The notes: a model not told the origin generated them from the letters alone. DNA of 64,000 nucleotides from Gordionus sp. m RMFG-2023 (GCF_954871325.1 NC_088775.1:73075561-73139560), one strand, 5' to 3'; positions 1 to 12,990 are shown, numbered from the stretch's first letter. Made by a program: numbers and translations.

Positions 1-35
1 CCAAGCCGACCCGACCCGGAAATTTAACAACACTA
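1..35. repeat. Right end of a hAT-like MITE (TTTAACAACACTA type)
   Basis: GC-rich bases (repeated cgaccc) lead into TTTAACAACACTA. The same terminus recurs at 35316-35328, and its reverse complement TAGTGTTGTTAAA opens a repeat at 737 and, slightly changed, at 9144. The rest of the element lies outside the window. The hAT assignment rests only on the look of the terminus. Confidence 0.45.
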
Positions 36-44
36 CTAATTGTG

Positions 45-580
45 ATTGTAATGTAAATGATGCAGCGCCATATTGTCATCATCATTATGACATCTGCTGC
101 ATTTATATGGTAATGAGAAAGGAATGTTGAACCTGTTACTTAGAGCATAGCTGAGTTCGTGGTTGTTCAATTCAAGTTTGAGTTTACTAGATGGTATAAC
201 ATCTAAAAATTTAAATCCCTAATCCTTGATAAGTTCAATGAATGTTGATCTAGCCAACGGTGGAAGGCTCGAAATAAGGTAATCAAGGGAGTTTTTCACA
301 AGTGGTAGATACCAATCCTTCTGTTTTACAGAAATCGGAAATAGGGTTGTGGTTGTGACGGATTGTGCCCACTCCGTCCTAGCTGTATTCAAAAAAGGAT
401 CGTGGACTAAAAGATGTTGGTCAATTAATCTACGTGTCTGAAGGTGGCTAGCAATGAACGCACATATTAAAATCGACAGTGGGGATCTTATATCAAGACC
501 GCAATGTATGGATGGAAGAAAGTGTGGCTTGATGCCAGGATATATCTGTAAGCTTGATGTTTAAGCAGTCATTAATATAA
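45..580 (-). mobile_element. Non-LTR retrotransposon (LINE) fragment, C-terminal region
   Basis: On the minus strand one frame is open from about 537 to about 127 apart from a single TAG. It reads GLDIRSPLSILICAFIAS, then EWAQSVTTTTLFPIS, then FLDVIPSSKLKLELNN. Just beyond, in another frame, is a CSRCHNDD-type Cys motif. This order (a GGLxIRSPxDLA-like segment, an acidic linker, an xWLDVIPSxxLxLxLxxxE segment, then a CxxC box) is the region C-terminal to the reverse transcriptase in an invertebrate LINE family I recognise by pattern but cannot place in a clade. The piece at 33340-34610 belongs to the same family and contributes the RT part. The RT core is missing here. Confidence 0.7.
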
Positions 581-736
581 TTTATGGGTGTCGAATTCAT
601 TATTATGTCAATTATTACTAATTCTGAGGAATAAATTCCATTGATAAATAAATTGCGATTTAATCATAAAAATTAAAGTAATAGAATGTAACGGATTATA
701 GTTATTTCAATAGTTATACCACTGAGAGTTTTTATT

Positions 737-800
737 TAGTGTTGTTAAACGGCCCGATTTGGGTTGATTTTTAAACGACTCGATTATGATTTTTGCCAAA
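737..800. repeat. Left end of a hAT-like MITE (TAGTGTTGTTAAA)
   Basis: TAGTGTTGTTAAACGGCCCG opens a short GC-richer stretch in AT-rich DNA. It is the inverted counterpart of the terminus at 1-35 and 35316-35328. No matching right end is seen nearby, so it is a solo end. The rest of 581-929 shows no gene. Confidence 0.4.
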
Positions 801-929
801 ATAACATTTTATAAGTCTCTAAATTTGGTATAGAGGACCAAACCTTTCAGCCACCCATGAACAAAATCTCCGGGGTTAATAATATTATCTTGGTTAGGCC
901 TTTTAACAAAACTAAGTTTAAGAACATAG

Positions 930-1000
930 CAGTGACGAAACATTCATAGAAAGAATGTAAGCATTGCTTCCCATGTTATTTTTTTAAAAATACCTTAAAT
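930..1000. repeat. Solo left end of the hAT family seen whole at 37479
   Basis: CAGTGACGAAACATTCATAG, followed by an ATTGCTTCCC box, matches the left end of the hAT element at 37479 (CAGTGACGAAGCGTCCATAG, then ATTGCTTCCC). No transposase segment could be recognised next to it. Confidence 0.55.
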
Positions 1001-2279
1001 ATGATTAATATATTTTTTTTACTAAATCAAAAATTAACCCTGTATTGCATGGACCTATTAATAAATTAGTAAACTTAAATACCCAAAGTGATTCATTATC
1101 TCTATAATCAAGTAAATCCATTTTAATTTTTTTCTTGCGTTTTTTACAGATAATTTGGAAATGTTTAATAAATAGTATATCAGGGGCCTCACTAGCCTTT
1201 ACAATTAAGGTCAACTAAAAAATGTTTATAAGGGGTAAGGTGGGGGGGGGGGCTCCGTCGGGTTTTTTTAAAATATATTATATTTCTTAAATTGAAACTT
1301 TTAAACCCTGGACTAATGTTTAAAATTTTATATTTTGTCATTTATTGCATAAATATACTTATACAAGCATATAAATAATAAAAGTAAGACAATGCAATAC
1401 ATTTCGCCGCCTGAGAATTAGGTTATTCTATCTCCATTTTTGTCAAAAATAATTTTTTTTAATAGATCGATTATTTAAGAATGTTTTAAATTATTTACAT
1501 GAAAAAATTTTAGACTTTTAGCTTATAAAATTAATCATAGATAGTTAGATTATTCTATGCCCTATTTCTTCTTATTGTTAAAATAATATTATTCCATTTA
1601 CAAATAATAATCAATTCTTCTAGCATAAACGCAAGGATTACGTAAATGGAATTAAGAGTTATTTTACTGAATGTATGGTATAAAAATCCTGATATTGTTA
1701 ATCCAAAAAACAAAACATATCAATGAAAATTTTAAGCAATAATATTACATTAATTTATATCCTATGATTAAAATATTATATTTAAATTTAAAAATAAGAT
1801 TTTAGTCTCTTGTCTTGTTTACATTAGTTATTATTATTATTCAATAATATTTTTGGATTTAAAGAGAAGTTGTTTGGATATAGAATAATATTTCTTAAAA
1901 GTAGATGTAAAATTTGGTATTTATTCTATCTCCAGTTTTAGAATAATAATAAAAAAACAATTTTTTTGAGAAATATTATTTTATATAATTAAGTGATGAG
2001 ATACTATTAAATTTACACATGAAATTATAAAAAAAATTAGGAAAGCATTTCTATAATTAAAATACAGACAAGGAATTTTTAAAATTACTTTCCTGTAAAG
2101 TTGGAGATAGATAGGAAAATATATCAGGGGACTATTTGTTAAGCTTATTTTTTTGTAAAATACCCGACGGGGTTTGTTTTTTTAGAAAAATTACACGGCA
2201 CGGGCTGTATCTTTTAAAACCAAATTAAATCCTCCATATTAGCTATAAATAAACATACATGTAATATATTTTTAAAAAA
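1001..2279. other. AT-rich interval without recognisable gene
   Basis: Holds a poly-G tract at about 1242-1252 followed by a CCGTCGGG box, and a mirrored CCCGACGG at about 2162-2171. The pair could be ends of a ~0.9-kb decayed element, but the match is only about 11 bp. The rest is AT-rich and without supportable coding. Confidence 0.35.
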
Positions 2280-2357
2280 GTAAACAGGCAAAAAATTTAA
2301 AAAATTCTGGGCCAGGCCTGAAAATATAAAACCCGGGCCAAGCTGGGTGGAGCCCTG
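2280..2357 (-). repeat. End of a hAT-like transposon (CAGGGCTCCACC)
   Basis: Read on the minus strand, the block starts CAGGGCTCCACCCAGCTTGG and continues into a GGCCCGGG box, typical of a hAT terminus. The opposite end is not visible. 2358-3256 is AT-rich; a short minus-strand open stretch at about 2360-2470 (reading KINNLYKNESKNSDDAIRN) is unrecognised and may belong to a lost gene. Confidence 0.45.
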
Positions 2358-3256
2358 CAAATGGTACCTCTGCAGGTCTTTGATATATTTAATCATTTTT
2401 AGAAATATGTTTCTTATCGCATCGTCACTATTCTTTGATTCATTTTTATATAAATTATTTATTTTCAATTCTTTTTCCCAAAATACGCCACTTTTTACTT
2501 TCTTTTATTTTTTTCGAAATCGACAAAGTGTGCACAAGATAATAAGGTATACAAAGCTCTCATCTTGCAAAAATAAATTTTTTAGATCATAAATTACAAA
2601 TAATAACGTAAAAAATGTAGGCAAAAAGATTTTTTATTCGGTAAATAAATGGATTTTTTCTTAGATATTTTGAAATTGCTACATCAACATGAGCTAGATC
2701 TTATCATTCCCCTTAACATTTCTGGGAAAGAAGGAATATATGAAATACTATAAAAATATTCCTGGCATAATATTTTATATAAATACCAATGTTCACATTC
2801 GGAGGGTAGTGTGGCTAAAATGCGGGTGTGTTGAAAATCCATAACCGTCAAGTCTTAAAGTATAAACGCTTATTATATTTTTTTATAATTTTTCTTTCAC
2901 ATCTTTGTTTCTTTTTTTTTTCTCTTTGCTCCCCTAAAATACATCTCACACTTTCACAGAATGGAGTGAATAGCAATGCAGGCTTACGAGAGCTCTGTGT
3001 TTAGTTAATGTGAGTAGGTAATGAGTCAAAGTTACAGTGTAAATAAAATCCGAATTATTACGAAATTTTTTTTACCTGATACCTCGGTCAAAATGCATTT
3101 TTTGCTGTTCTGCTGAAAATATAAACATGTCTCAAGTCGAAGGTCCTGACTAAACAGAAGCATATGAAATATTATCTATCATTTTTTCATAGTGGTCTTA
3201 TATTATGGTTTTTAGATATAAAGAGGGTCACTTATATTCTATTATAATAATAATAT

Positions 3257-4259
3257 CTGATAACCTGTCAAGAATGATAGGGAATAACACATTTATTCCT
3301 TTGTTTGACGATGAGTAAATCAGAATTTTGCCCTTTATTTGATTATAAATGTCAGAAATCGTTTATATTTTATGAGGTAGGAATAAGAAATTTACTTTTA
3401 TTTTGATGAAAGGTTATTTTGAGATGTTCTATTATATTTATCTATGGTAGTGAAGTATTATTGTACAAATAATTAGATCATATTTGTATATTTTTAATAT
3501 ATCTATATTACATATTTTCTAATAAAATTGTCTTTAAGGACCCAATTAAAAATATGTTCTACATTTATATTTTTAATTTAAGTCCTAAAAAATTAAATCT
3601 GATATCTAAGGGGTTTGTATACTTTCTCAAAATATTGATTATTTGTATTGGTACTAAATATATACTTCATTAACATATATTAAAATAATAGAAAATCTCA
3701 AAATAACCTTTGATAAAAATATAAGTAAATTTCTTATTCACATATAAGATAAGTTGATTTCTGACTGTTGGAAGGGTTTTGAATATTTATTTGTATGTTT
3801 TAAATTGAAAAAAAAAACCGATTAGTTTATTATTCAAATGCAAATTGATTATTATTTTTGTGTTTAAAAAAAGAAATTGTTATTTTGATATTCAAATTTA
3901 AACGATATAAAAGGAATGTAAATTGTAATAAAAAATAGTCTTTATTTTTGTAAAAAGTGGAATTTGATTAATTTAATAAATACATGGATTCATTGGGTAC
4001 TTAATTGTATCTAAAACATTAAATTGTAATAAAAAATAGTTTTTATTTTTGTAAAAAGTGGAATTTGATTAATATAATAAATACATTTACTGGTTTATAG
4101 TTTGGATTTAATGGGCACTCAATTGCATCTTTTACAAGAATAAAAATTAATTTTAATTACATTGACATCTATAATCAAATAAAGGGCAAAATTCTGATTT
4201 ATCCATCGTCAAATAAAGGAGAAATGTGTTATTCCAGGGCATTCTTGACGGGTTATCAG
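3257..4259. mobile_element. TIR element of about 1.0 kb, with nested inverted and direct repeats
   Basis: The left end CTGATAACCTGTCAAGAATG is mirrored at 4240-4259. Inverted similarity continues about 90 bp inward on both sides, through a TTTGACGATG box and an AATCAGAATTTTGCCC box, both present in reverse at 4165-4220. Inside is a second inverted pair (about 3375-3440 against 3690-3757) and a direct duplication of about 105 bp (about 3915-4020 and 4021-4110). No coding is visible. It is a non-autonomous DNA element of unknown superfamily; the flanks (tat/cta) do not show a clear target duplication. Confidence 0.7.
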
Positions 4260-5007
4260 CTAGTATATTTATAATCATCATATAAATTTAAACGGACAAA
4301 CTTATGTATTTGCTAAAAAAATAGTTCAACCAGTGACACATAATGTTATTCTACTTTAAATTGATTTTTTTTTAATTTATAGAATTTCATAAGTGGGGAG
4401 GGGGTTAAATAAATTTACATTAGTTAAAATTGGATTCAGAATAATCATGCCATATTAACCATAAAATGAGTAAACTCGGGAATAAACTATTTTTTTATCA
4501 CATCAGAAAGGTCAATTTAAGCCAACTCTTACTTATTTAATAGCCAAAAGTAACAAAATACGTAAAAAATATTTCACGTATAGGATTCGAGAATCAATGC
4601 GAGTAAATTGGTTTTCTATTAATCGATGTATTCGAAATAGATTTTATTATTTCGTTGTAATAATTTCGTGAATTTTTAAAATTTTATTTTGATAATATTT
4701 ATATTAGTATGATTTTAAAAAAATGATAAAACACTAAAATATTAAAACAACTATATAAAAATATGTAAAAATATATAAATTAAAATAAAAATATATATAA
4801 ATATAAATAGTATCGAAGGCTCTAAAAAGAGCTTAATTTAATCATTATACCAGTATCAATATTTCGTGATAATGACTTTTCGCAAAATACATTGTGGTAA
4901 AAATTTGTTATAAGAGATTCGCGATATGTTTCGCCAAAAAATATTTGCTATTAAAATCTTGAGATATTCAAATGGCTATAAGGTGTTTCGTGATACAAGT
5001 TTCACTA
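4260..5007. other. AT-rich spacer
   Basis: Simple AT-rich sequence with a G-run at about 4396-4406. No gene, LTR or TIR could be supported up to the start of gypsy homology at 5008. Confidence 0.4.
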
Positions 5008-8000
5008 GGAGAAAATAATTCTTTAAATGGAGATAATAATTCCTTAAATGGAGATAATAATTCCTTAAATGGAGAAAATAATTCCATAAATCGAGATTCA
5101 AAAAAATAGCGGATTTATCTACGATTAAATTTGATAAATTCGAGTTGGACACTTCAATCTATAGATACTTTTCTCAATGGGAAGCCAGTTTTCGGTTAAA
5201 AAACGTAAGCCCATCTGAATGTCAATATAAAGATATATTTTTAACATTTTTTGGCAATAAGAATATTGAGTTGGTGCCGTTTTTGTTATCCTGATCCGAT
5301 CGAAACTTTATCTTTTAAGGAAATTAAGTCAATATGTTTTAAACTATTTAAACCGAAGTCAACAGCTTTTGCTTCTAGATTTGATTTCGTTAGATTACGG
5401 AGAACAACTGAAACCATAACTGAATTTGCAGATAAAATTAGAACAATTGGCAAGCGTTATCATTATCTTAATGATAATGACGAGCGTTTACGTGATCAGT
5501 TTATGGTTGGCATGGAAATACCGGGATTGGAAAGAGATCTTAGAGCTCTATATCCCGACTGTCTTGATAGAGATAATAATGTACTGACTTTTCAATTTAT
5601 TCTTGATCTGACAATCGTTCTGAGCGAGCAGATAAAAAAATGGCAAATAAAAATATGCCTGTTGTTAATAAGATAAACGATAATAACAAAAGAAATGATA
5701 ATGATAATGATAATAATTATAAACATCCAATTAAAACGACGACTACAGATAAAGGCTATAATAAAGTCAAGTAAAATAATACATTTGATAAAGAGAATAA
5801 TAAATACAAACATAATAATGATAAAGATTATAATAAACTTAAATATTATAAATGTGGTTTTATTCATAACCGAGAAGTGAGATGTCCAGCTACAAATGCG
5901 GCATGTAATAAATGTAAAAAAAGTGGTCATTTGAGGTTTGCTGTAAATCAAAAAATTTAAATTATATAAGAGTGTCATCAAGTGATTCTATTCATAATAT
6001 TTAGAAGATTCAACAAAATCAAGAAAATCGAGCAAAACTAACTACAGAGATAAATGGGTTAGATGTTGAATTTGATTTTGACACTGGTGCACAAGCGTCA
6101 TTGATAGAAATTGATATATGGACAAGTATTGGGCGACCAAATATTAGGCCAACCAGTCCATTGACGTCATATGGTGATCATCCGTTAGACGTTAAGGGCG
6201 AGACCCAAGTCAATGTTAGGATTGGATCACAGACAAGGACCCTATCAGTGGTAATAATGAATACAACTGGGATGCCTCTTTTCGGATTACCATGGATTAT
6301 AGCATTAAATTTAGAAATGTCTCGTCAAGTTATATTAAACAAGTACGCAATTTGGTCAACAATATTCAAAAAGAAAAATGTTGCATAACACTTGATTCTA
6401 GAATTCGAGATTTGATTAATATACATCAAGAAATTTTTGATGATAAGATGGGACATATACGTGATTTTGCAGTGCGAATACATTTAAAGGATACCGCTGT
6501 ACCAAAATCGTTTCCAGCCCGTAGGGTACCATTTCCACTTCGCAAAGCAATTGAAATGGAATTAGACCGATTAGTAGCTGCAGGAATTATCGAAAAGATT
6601 GATTCGACTATAACCAGGATACAGTGGTCAACGCCAACCGTAAATGTACGAAAGAGTAATGGCGATATTTGAATTTGTGCTGATTTCAAAGTTATACTAA
6701 ATCCGTGTTTATTGTATGACCATCATGGTATTCCTACCTTAGACGATTTGTTAGAGAGAATCCAAGGTGGTGATAAATTTACCTTGATAGATCTGAAAGA
6801 TGCGCATTTACAGATGGAGTAGAATCGTCTCAGGAACTACTAACGATAGTGACTCATAAGGGCTATTTCCGTTACCGACGATTGCTTTTTGGATTGGCAA
6901 GTGCACCAACTATATTTCAAAGATATATGGATGAGTTACTAAAAGATTGCCAAATGACTGGTGTCTATTTAGATGACGTAATTATTTCCGGTCGAAATGA
7001 TGAGGAGCACTTAAATAATTTGCGAATAGTGTTAGACAGATTACATGCAGCAGGTCTTAAGACGAAATTGACAAAAGTGAGATTTTTACAAAAATCGGTT
7101 TCATTTTTAGGGATAATTGATAAATTCGGTATACATCCTAACCCGGAAAAGGTGAAGGCTATCCGAAATGCACCAAAACCTAAAAATATACAACAACTTA
7201 GATCTTTTCTAGGACTAGTTAATTATTATGAACGTTTTATTCGCAATCTACATAGTAAAGCGGCGCTATTACATAGATTAACTAGCGTGAAAGTACCTTG
7301 GCGGTGGTCAAAAGATGAACAAAATTTCTTCGATGAGGTTAAGAAATTATTGTCATCCGAGGAAACGTTAATTCCTTATAACGCGCAGTTGCCTATAATT
7401 TTGGAATGCGACGCATCTGATTCAGGATTAGGGGCTGTGTTGTTACATCAATTAGTAGACGGAAGGACAAAACCTATTTCGTTCGCGTCACGTACTTTAT
7501 TAGAATCAGAGAAACACTACGCTCCGATTGATAAAGAAGCTCGAGCACTTTTATTTGGTATTGAAAAATTTCATTCATTTATTTATGGTAAAAAATTTTT
7601 ACTTCGAACTGATCATAAACCATTAGAGCGATTATTTGGGGAGAAACGCGATTTACCTAAAATTTCTAATAATCGTTTGACACGTTGGGCCTGGAAGATG
7701 GCTTCTTATGATTTTACAATAGAATATAGACCTGGTAATAAAAATGTAATCGCCGACGCATTATCAAGGCTTCCGATATTAGACACGGAAGAGAATCAAG
7801 ATTCTAAACATGCTTTGGATATTCGAAGTATTAATTTGGATGATATGCAATTGTCAGAAAATATTCTACGAAAAGAGTCGAAGCAAGATTTAATATTAAA
7901 AAAAGTAGCAATACATATTCAGCAAAGTTGGCTAAACTTTGATCGTCATAAAGATAAAGAAATAGTTAATTTTTATAATCGACGGGAAGAGCTTTCTGTC

Positions 8001-9144
8001 GATCGTGATATTATAGAATGGAATGGGAGATTGGTTATTCCTAATAAATTAAGAAATGCAGTGTTAGGAATAATTCACCGGGAACATCCTGGGGAAAATA
8101 TAATGAAATCTATTTTTAGATTGTATTGCTGGTGGCTCAGATGTGATGTTGATATAGAAAATTTTATCAAAATATGTTCTGGATGCCAGAAAAATAGACC
8201 TAGTATTCAAGAAGAACCTCTACATTCTTGGACTGTTGGGAAGGAATCTTGGAGCGAATCCATATTGATTTTGCTGGGCCAGTAGATTCGCGATATTGGC
8301 TAATTGGTGTCGATTCCTACTCCAAATGGTTAGAAGTTGATCTAATGCAAAATACCTCTGCTGATACTATGATAAAACGACTAAAAAAATGGTTTGCTAG
8401 GTTTGGAATACCCAAGTACATTGTGTCAGACAATGGACCACAATTCTTATCTGGGGAATTCCGTAGGTATTGTGATTTAAATAATATACGACATATATGT
8501 TCGGCACCCTATCATCCAAAAACTAATGGATTAGCTGAACATACAGTACGAACTTTGAAAGGTCGGTATTATGCTACGAGAGATTCAATTAGCGATCCCG
8601 AAGAAGCTATGACACAGGTTTTAACAACCTACCGATTGAGAGAGCATAGCTCCACAATCTCCTGCTAAAATTATGTTTGGGAGGCAATTGAAAACAAGTC
8701 TGGATTAGATCCGACCAAATGCTAAACACGAAATAGTAAGGGCCAATGATAGAGAAAGCCTTCATCATGATTTACATTCATAGGAAAGAGAATTTAAAAT
8801 CTCACAACCTATATGGTTAAATAATGAAAATACCCATGGTTGGAAAGAGGGAATAATTAAAGAAAGAATAGGACTTTATTCTTATATTGTTGAATCTTCC
8901 GGGAAAACATTACGGAAGCATGCAGATCAGTTAAGAAATCGTTTAGTTATCCCAAATCATGAAAGTTCTTTGGAAGTTACAGAAATGGTTGTGCCAGTGA
9001 ATGAAGCAAATACAAACACAAATACAAATACCACATTACGTTGTTCATCAAGAAACCGTAAACCTACAAAGAGGTTTATTGAAGAAATCTAACTTTAAAA
9101 TGTTTGCAGGAAATGTAATAAATTAATAAAATATTATTTATAGT
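5008..9144 (+). mobile_element. Ty3/gypsy retrotransposon copy 1 (fossil, Mag-like)
   Basis: Collinear with copy 2 at 21056-25321. Recognisable parts in order: Asn/Asp-rich N-terminus and retrotransposon gag, CCHC zinc-knuckle region (about 5850-5950), aspartic protease (DTGA near 6080), reverse transcriptase with a YLDD box near 6970, RNase H (DASDSGLGAVLLHQ near 7415), integrase zinc-binding region near 8075-8200, and integrase core with a SDNGPQF motif near 8430. The 3' end keeps only about 30 bp of LTR (9114-9144), and no 5' LTR is visible. The element is broken in several places. The largest open piece covers the end of RT, RNase H and the start of integrase. The Mag-like assignment rests on short LTRs and RT/integrase wording, not on a tree. 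Confidence 0.93.
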
Positions 9145-9380
9145 AGTGTTATTAAAAAGTCCCGACTCTGACTCAGAGCCTGATTCGTTAGTCGAATTAG
9201 TCGACTCATTGAAGTCGTGAACTCGAGTCATGAACTCAAGTTGACTTAAGTCGTGAACTCAAGTCGACACAAGTCTGAACTCAAGTCATGAACTCCAGTC
9301 AACTCGAGTCATGAACTCAAGTCGACTTGAGTCGAGAACATGAGTTTTCCACTTGAGTCGTGAACTTAAGTCAACTAGAG
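9144..9380. repeat. hAT-like end plus GAACTCAAGTCGACTT minisatellite
   Basis: TAGTGTTATTAAAAAGTCCC begins exactly where the copy-1 gypsy LTR stops. It is followed by 8-10 degenerate, partly palindromic units of the type gaactcaagtcgacttgagt. No right end with matching inverted repeat was found. Confidence 0.5.
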
Positions 9381-10139
9381 GACGAATATTACGAATAGGT
9401 ATTGTATAATATTATTTTTGTTACAATTAATTTGTGGTTTTCATGCAAAAATTTTAATTAAAATTTGAATTGATAAGAATTTAAAATCTTCTTTTTTAAT
9501 TAATTTTTTTGTGAATTATTAATCTTTTTATTTCTTTTCTGTAACTTTTGAAAAAAATTCATAAGCAAAATAATAATTGTTAGATTAGAAAAATATAATA
9601 CTCACTGCTGATAATCACCTCTGGATGTATTTTGATTAAAGTTGTCAGCATTTTTCATTACTTTTGGCAGTATTTAATTAAAATTGGGCAGTAAAAAATA
9701 TAATTTTGCAAGTTTTATAGTGATTTTGTATTCAGTCAGTTAAAGTCTTAAAGTAGGTAAATACTTCAGTAAAATAATTTTTATCAAATAGAGGGTATCA
9801 GATTGAATTGCTAATTTCCTATTTCGCCACAAAATTTATAAAATTATATTATTTAATTATCCTTGTAAAAACAAAAAGGGGCGCTATTTAAGAGTTAGTA
9901 AACTGTGAAAAGCCTTTTATCATATTTCTAAAAAAATGATTAAAATTTGTGTAAAAATAATTTTTCAATAAATACCTAAAAGTTGATGAAAGTGTGTAAA
10001 GGTGAACTGGATTTATTTAACTTTCGTTTTCTTATTTAAAATCTCAAATCTTCGAAGAAATTTGACTTTAAAAAACATTTCTATTTAATTAAATACTGCA
10101 GAGCAGATCCGGGTCACGGGATTTTTTTTCCGGGGAATT
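9381..10139. other. AT-rich interval without gene
   Basis: Low-complexity AT-rich DNA. A CCGGGGAA block near 10130 anticipates the G/C-box minisatellite at 11270. No coding or RNA gene is supported. Confidence 0.4.
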
Positions 10140-10790
10140 ATTTTCCTAGATTCAAATTTACTAGTAATATAATTTGAAAATTGTTCATTTTTGTTTTATA
10201 TATCTATAAATACATATAAAACATAATCCCAAAAAATATTTTAAAAATATCGTGGTTTGGCGGATAACCGACTCGTATATGTTTTACTCGTAATTATAGA
10301 TATATAAAACAAAAAATGAACATTTTTCAAATCATATTACTAGTAAATTTTATCAATCGAATATTTAGTAAGTGGGGTTTTGAGCTCGGCAATCAGTCAA
10401 ATCAAATTATTTTCAAAATATTTTTTAGGATAATGCTTAAGCACGTATATATATACGCGTATAATACAAAAATGAAGATTTTTCCATGGATAACGCCAGC
10501 AAAGCAGCATTTGGTCATTCGGTCGGTTCTCGAGTTAAATCACGATATTTTTAAAATATTTTTTGGAATTATGTTTTATACGTATTTATAGATACATAAA
10601 ACAAAAATCAACATTTTTCAATTTATCTTAATAGCAAATTTGATCAATCGAATATTTAATAAGTGGTCGGTTTTGAACTCGGCAATCGGTCAAATCAAAA
10701 TATTTTTTAGGATAATGCTTAGCACGTAAATATACATGTATAAAACAAAAATGAAGAGATTTTGATAAATAACGCCAGCAATATTTACTT
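10140..10790. repeat. Cluster of inverted and direct repeats (decayed MITEs)
   Basis: A block containing tttattagatata-taaaacaaaaa, a cgatcgaatattta box and a taggataatgctta box occurs twice in direct orientation (about 10290-10480 and 10575-10760). It appears once more, inverted, at 10140-10250. It looks like two or three overlapping copies of one palindromic element. An open stretch at 10316-10591 is repeat DNA, not a gene. 10791-11269 is AT-rich with no gene. Confidence 0.55.
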
Positions 10791-11269
10791 TAGAAAATTT
10801 CCATTGTTTTACTATTCTAAACCTACTCATAAATTAAACATCAAAGAAACATAAAAAAAAATTTTTATTTTTAGGTTTTTCATATGTATATATACCCAAA
10901 TATAAAAAAAGTGCTATCCAATCATCATGCCGGTTTCATAAAATAATACATATTAAAACATATTGCGCCCTCTTGCGGATATATATTTGTTAATTTTTAA
11001 AATTGAATAAAATGTACTTTTGTTTTAATAAGCTAGAAAAATAAATTTCTTACTAATAATATTAAATAAAAATAAAATTATATACTATATGATATTTAAT
11101 CAGTATTCTTCATTTATAATAAAAAAATGATTTAAGTATATTTTAAAAAAAGTTAATTATCATTAATAAAATATACATAATAAAATTTTGATTGATTTAT
11201 GATTGATTATGATTGATTGCTTTTTAGCAATGCAGTTTAGCAATGCATTAGCAATTCAATATATAGTGG

Positions 11270-11420
11270 GGAAATTTCCGGGGAATTATTTTCCAGGGGA
11301 ATTTTATTCCGGGGATTTTTTTTTCCGGAGAATTATTTTCCTGGGGATTTTTTTTCGGGGAATTAATATCCGGGGATTTTTTTTCCGGGGATTTATTTTC
11401 TGGGGAATTATTTTCCGCTT
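11270..11420. repeat. CCGGGGAATTATTTT minisatellite
   Basis: Eight or so 15-22-bp degenerate units of ccggggaattatttt in tandem. Single related units occur near 10130 and at about 29690-29760. An open frame across it is a repeat artefact. Confidence 0.8.
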
Positions 11421-11429
11421 ACCGGAAAA

Positions 11430-12038
11430 GAGATTAACATATTCCCATTAATCATTAGAAATCTAAAAAAAATTAAAATATGAATAAATCTAATATTTAT
11501 AGGAATAACAAGTATAAATCCCTATGATAAAAATTTTATTAATGGAGTTCCTAGTAGGAAAAGAGATTAACATATTCCCATTAATCATTAGAAATCTAAA
11601 AAAAATTAAAATATGAGTAAATCTGATATTTATAGGAATAATAAGTATAAGTCTCTACGATAAAATTTTATTAATGGAGTGACTAGTAAAAAAAGAGATT
11701 AACATATTCCCATTAATCATTAGAAATCTAAAAAAAAATTAAAATATGAGTAAATCTGATATTTATAGGAATAATAAGTATAAATCTCTACGATAAAAAT
11801 TTTATTAATGGAGTTCCTAGTAGGAAAAGAGATTAACATATTCCCATTAATCATTGGAAATCTAAAAAAAAATTAAAATATGAGTAAATCTGATATTTAT
11901 AGGAATAATAAGTATAAATCTCTGCGATAAAAATTTTATTAATGGAGTTCCTAGTAGGAAAAGAGATTAACATATTCCCATTAATCATTAGAAATATAAA
12001 AAAAATTAAAATATGAGTAAATCTGATATTAATAGGAA
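11430..12038. repeat. 134-bp satellite array, interrupted by Helitron A
   Basis: Units begin with gagattaacatattcccatt at 11430, 11563, 11695, 11829 and 11963, so the period is 132-134 bp. Each ends with a ttattaatggagttcctagta box. The fifth unit stops after aataggaa at 12038 and continues at 15013. The 120-bp array at 26045-27530 is a diverged relative, sharing the ttagaaatct, aggaataataagtataaat and attttatt-agagttcc boxes. Confidence 0.92.
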
Positions 12039-12849
12039 CTAGTAGAAAGCCTGTCAAAAATGACGGGGAATGAGATTTTTATTCATTTTTTTACGATAGA
12101 TGTCATGCCAGATCCAAGCTCACAATATTAGGAAGCATATAATTATTAAAAAGTTTATCCAGCCCAGCTCAACCCTTAATAATTTGTTAAAGATATTCCC
12201 ATGTCAGGTGCAAGCTAAAATATAAATTTTGAGGTTCCAAGCCCAGTCGTATCCAATATTATTTTGAAAATTTTTTCCCACCTCGGAGATAGTTAAATTT
12301 TTAATTGATTTATCATCATATGAAGGGGAATTATCTGATTTACCAATTAGTTTAAGATGTAAAAAAAAACATGTGAATTCCGTATTAAGGGAAACTGGGA
12401 AGGCCTGGGTAAACCACTTATTAGAGAATCATGACAAATAAAATAAAAATAACCGACTCTTATACTTTTTGGTAATATGATCAATTATAATTATATATAA
12501 AAAATAAATTGTTGTTTATTATATAGGGTATTGTAGCTTTTCGGATAAATTTAATGAATGTCTTGCATTTCCCAAATTATTTGTCTATATTTTATGTTAA
12601 GTAAAAAAAAATGCTATCTATTTAAATAACAAAAATGACATTAAACACTAATGAAACTTATATGCAAATTATAAAATATTTTTTATTGACATAAATTTAG
12701 TCTAATTTTTTTAAAAAATAATGATGAATAATTATTATGTTGTGTATTTGATAAAATTAAGAGCAAATCCTTGTTGACATTTTTATTTTTGATGGAAAAA
12801 GCGACAAAATAAATCTGGAAGGTTGTCTGGAAAGGAGATAATTAATATA

Positions 12850-12990
12850 CAATTTCATATCATTTAGGGTTGTAGATGAAAGTAATGACGGATTACCAAA
12901 GCAGTGTACAAATACGTCCTGATAAAGATGAGTCATATGCCTATGCCTTGGGATACTGGTAAAAGAAGAACGCGAAATGATATTTCTGTC
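12850..12990 (-). pseudogene. Helitron Rep N-terminal domain fragment (element A)
   Basis: The minus strand reads RSSFTSIPRHRHMTHLYQDV, then FVHCFGNPSLL. This matches the Helitron-like N-terminal domain pattern (SSFTGSPRYMxQxYQDAMxIVxxFGxPxLFITFT). The segment is one exon-sized piece, about 45 residues. Flanking sequence to about 13600 is alignable with Helitron B, so more of the ancestral Rep region may be present in unreadable form. The HUH motif is not visible. It is the decayed coding part of a rolling-circle transposon; the copy in Helitron B is better preserved. Confidence 0.75.

Noticed and set aside
1242-2175. Possible 0.9-kb TIR element with CCGTCGGG arms
   Set aside because: Only about 11 mirrored bases and no duplication; too weak to list as an element.
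5592-5981. Long minus-strand open frame rich in Ile/Phe, repeated at 21792-22130
   Set aside because: Reverse-strand shadow of the Asn/Lys-rich gag region of gypsy copies 1 and 2.
10316-10591. 91-codon open frame
   Set aside because: Falls in the inverted/direct repeat cluster; its direct copy is not open.
11430-12038. Regularly spaced repeats considered as a CRISPR array
   Set aside because: Units are 134 bp without unique spacers, and the region is eukaryotic with introns, Helitrons and hATs nearby.
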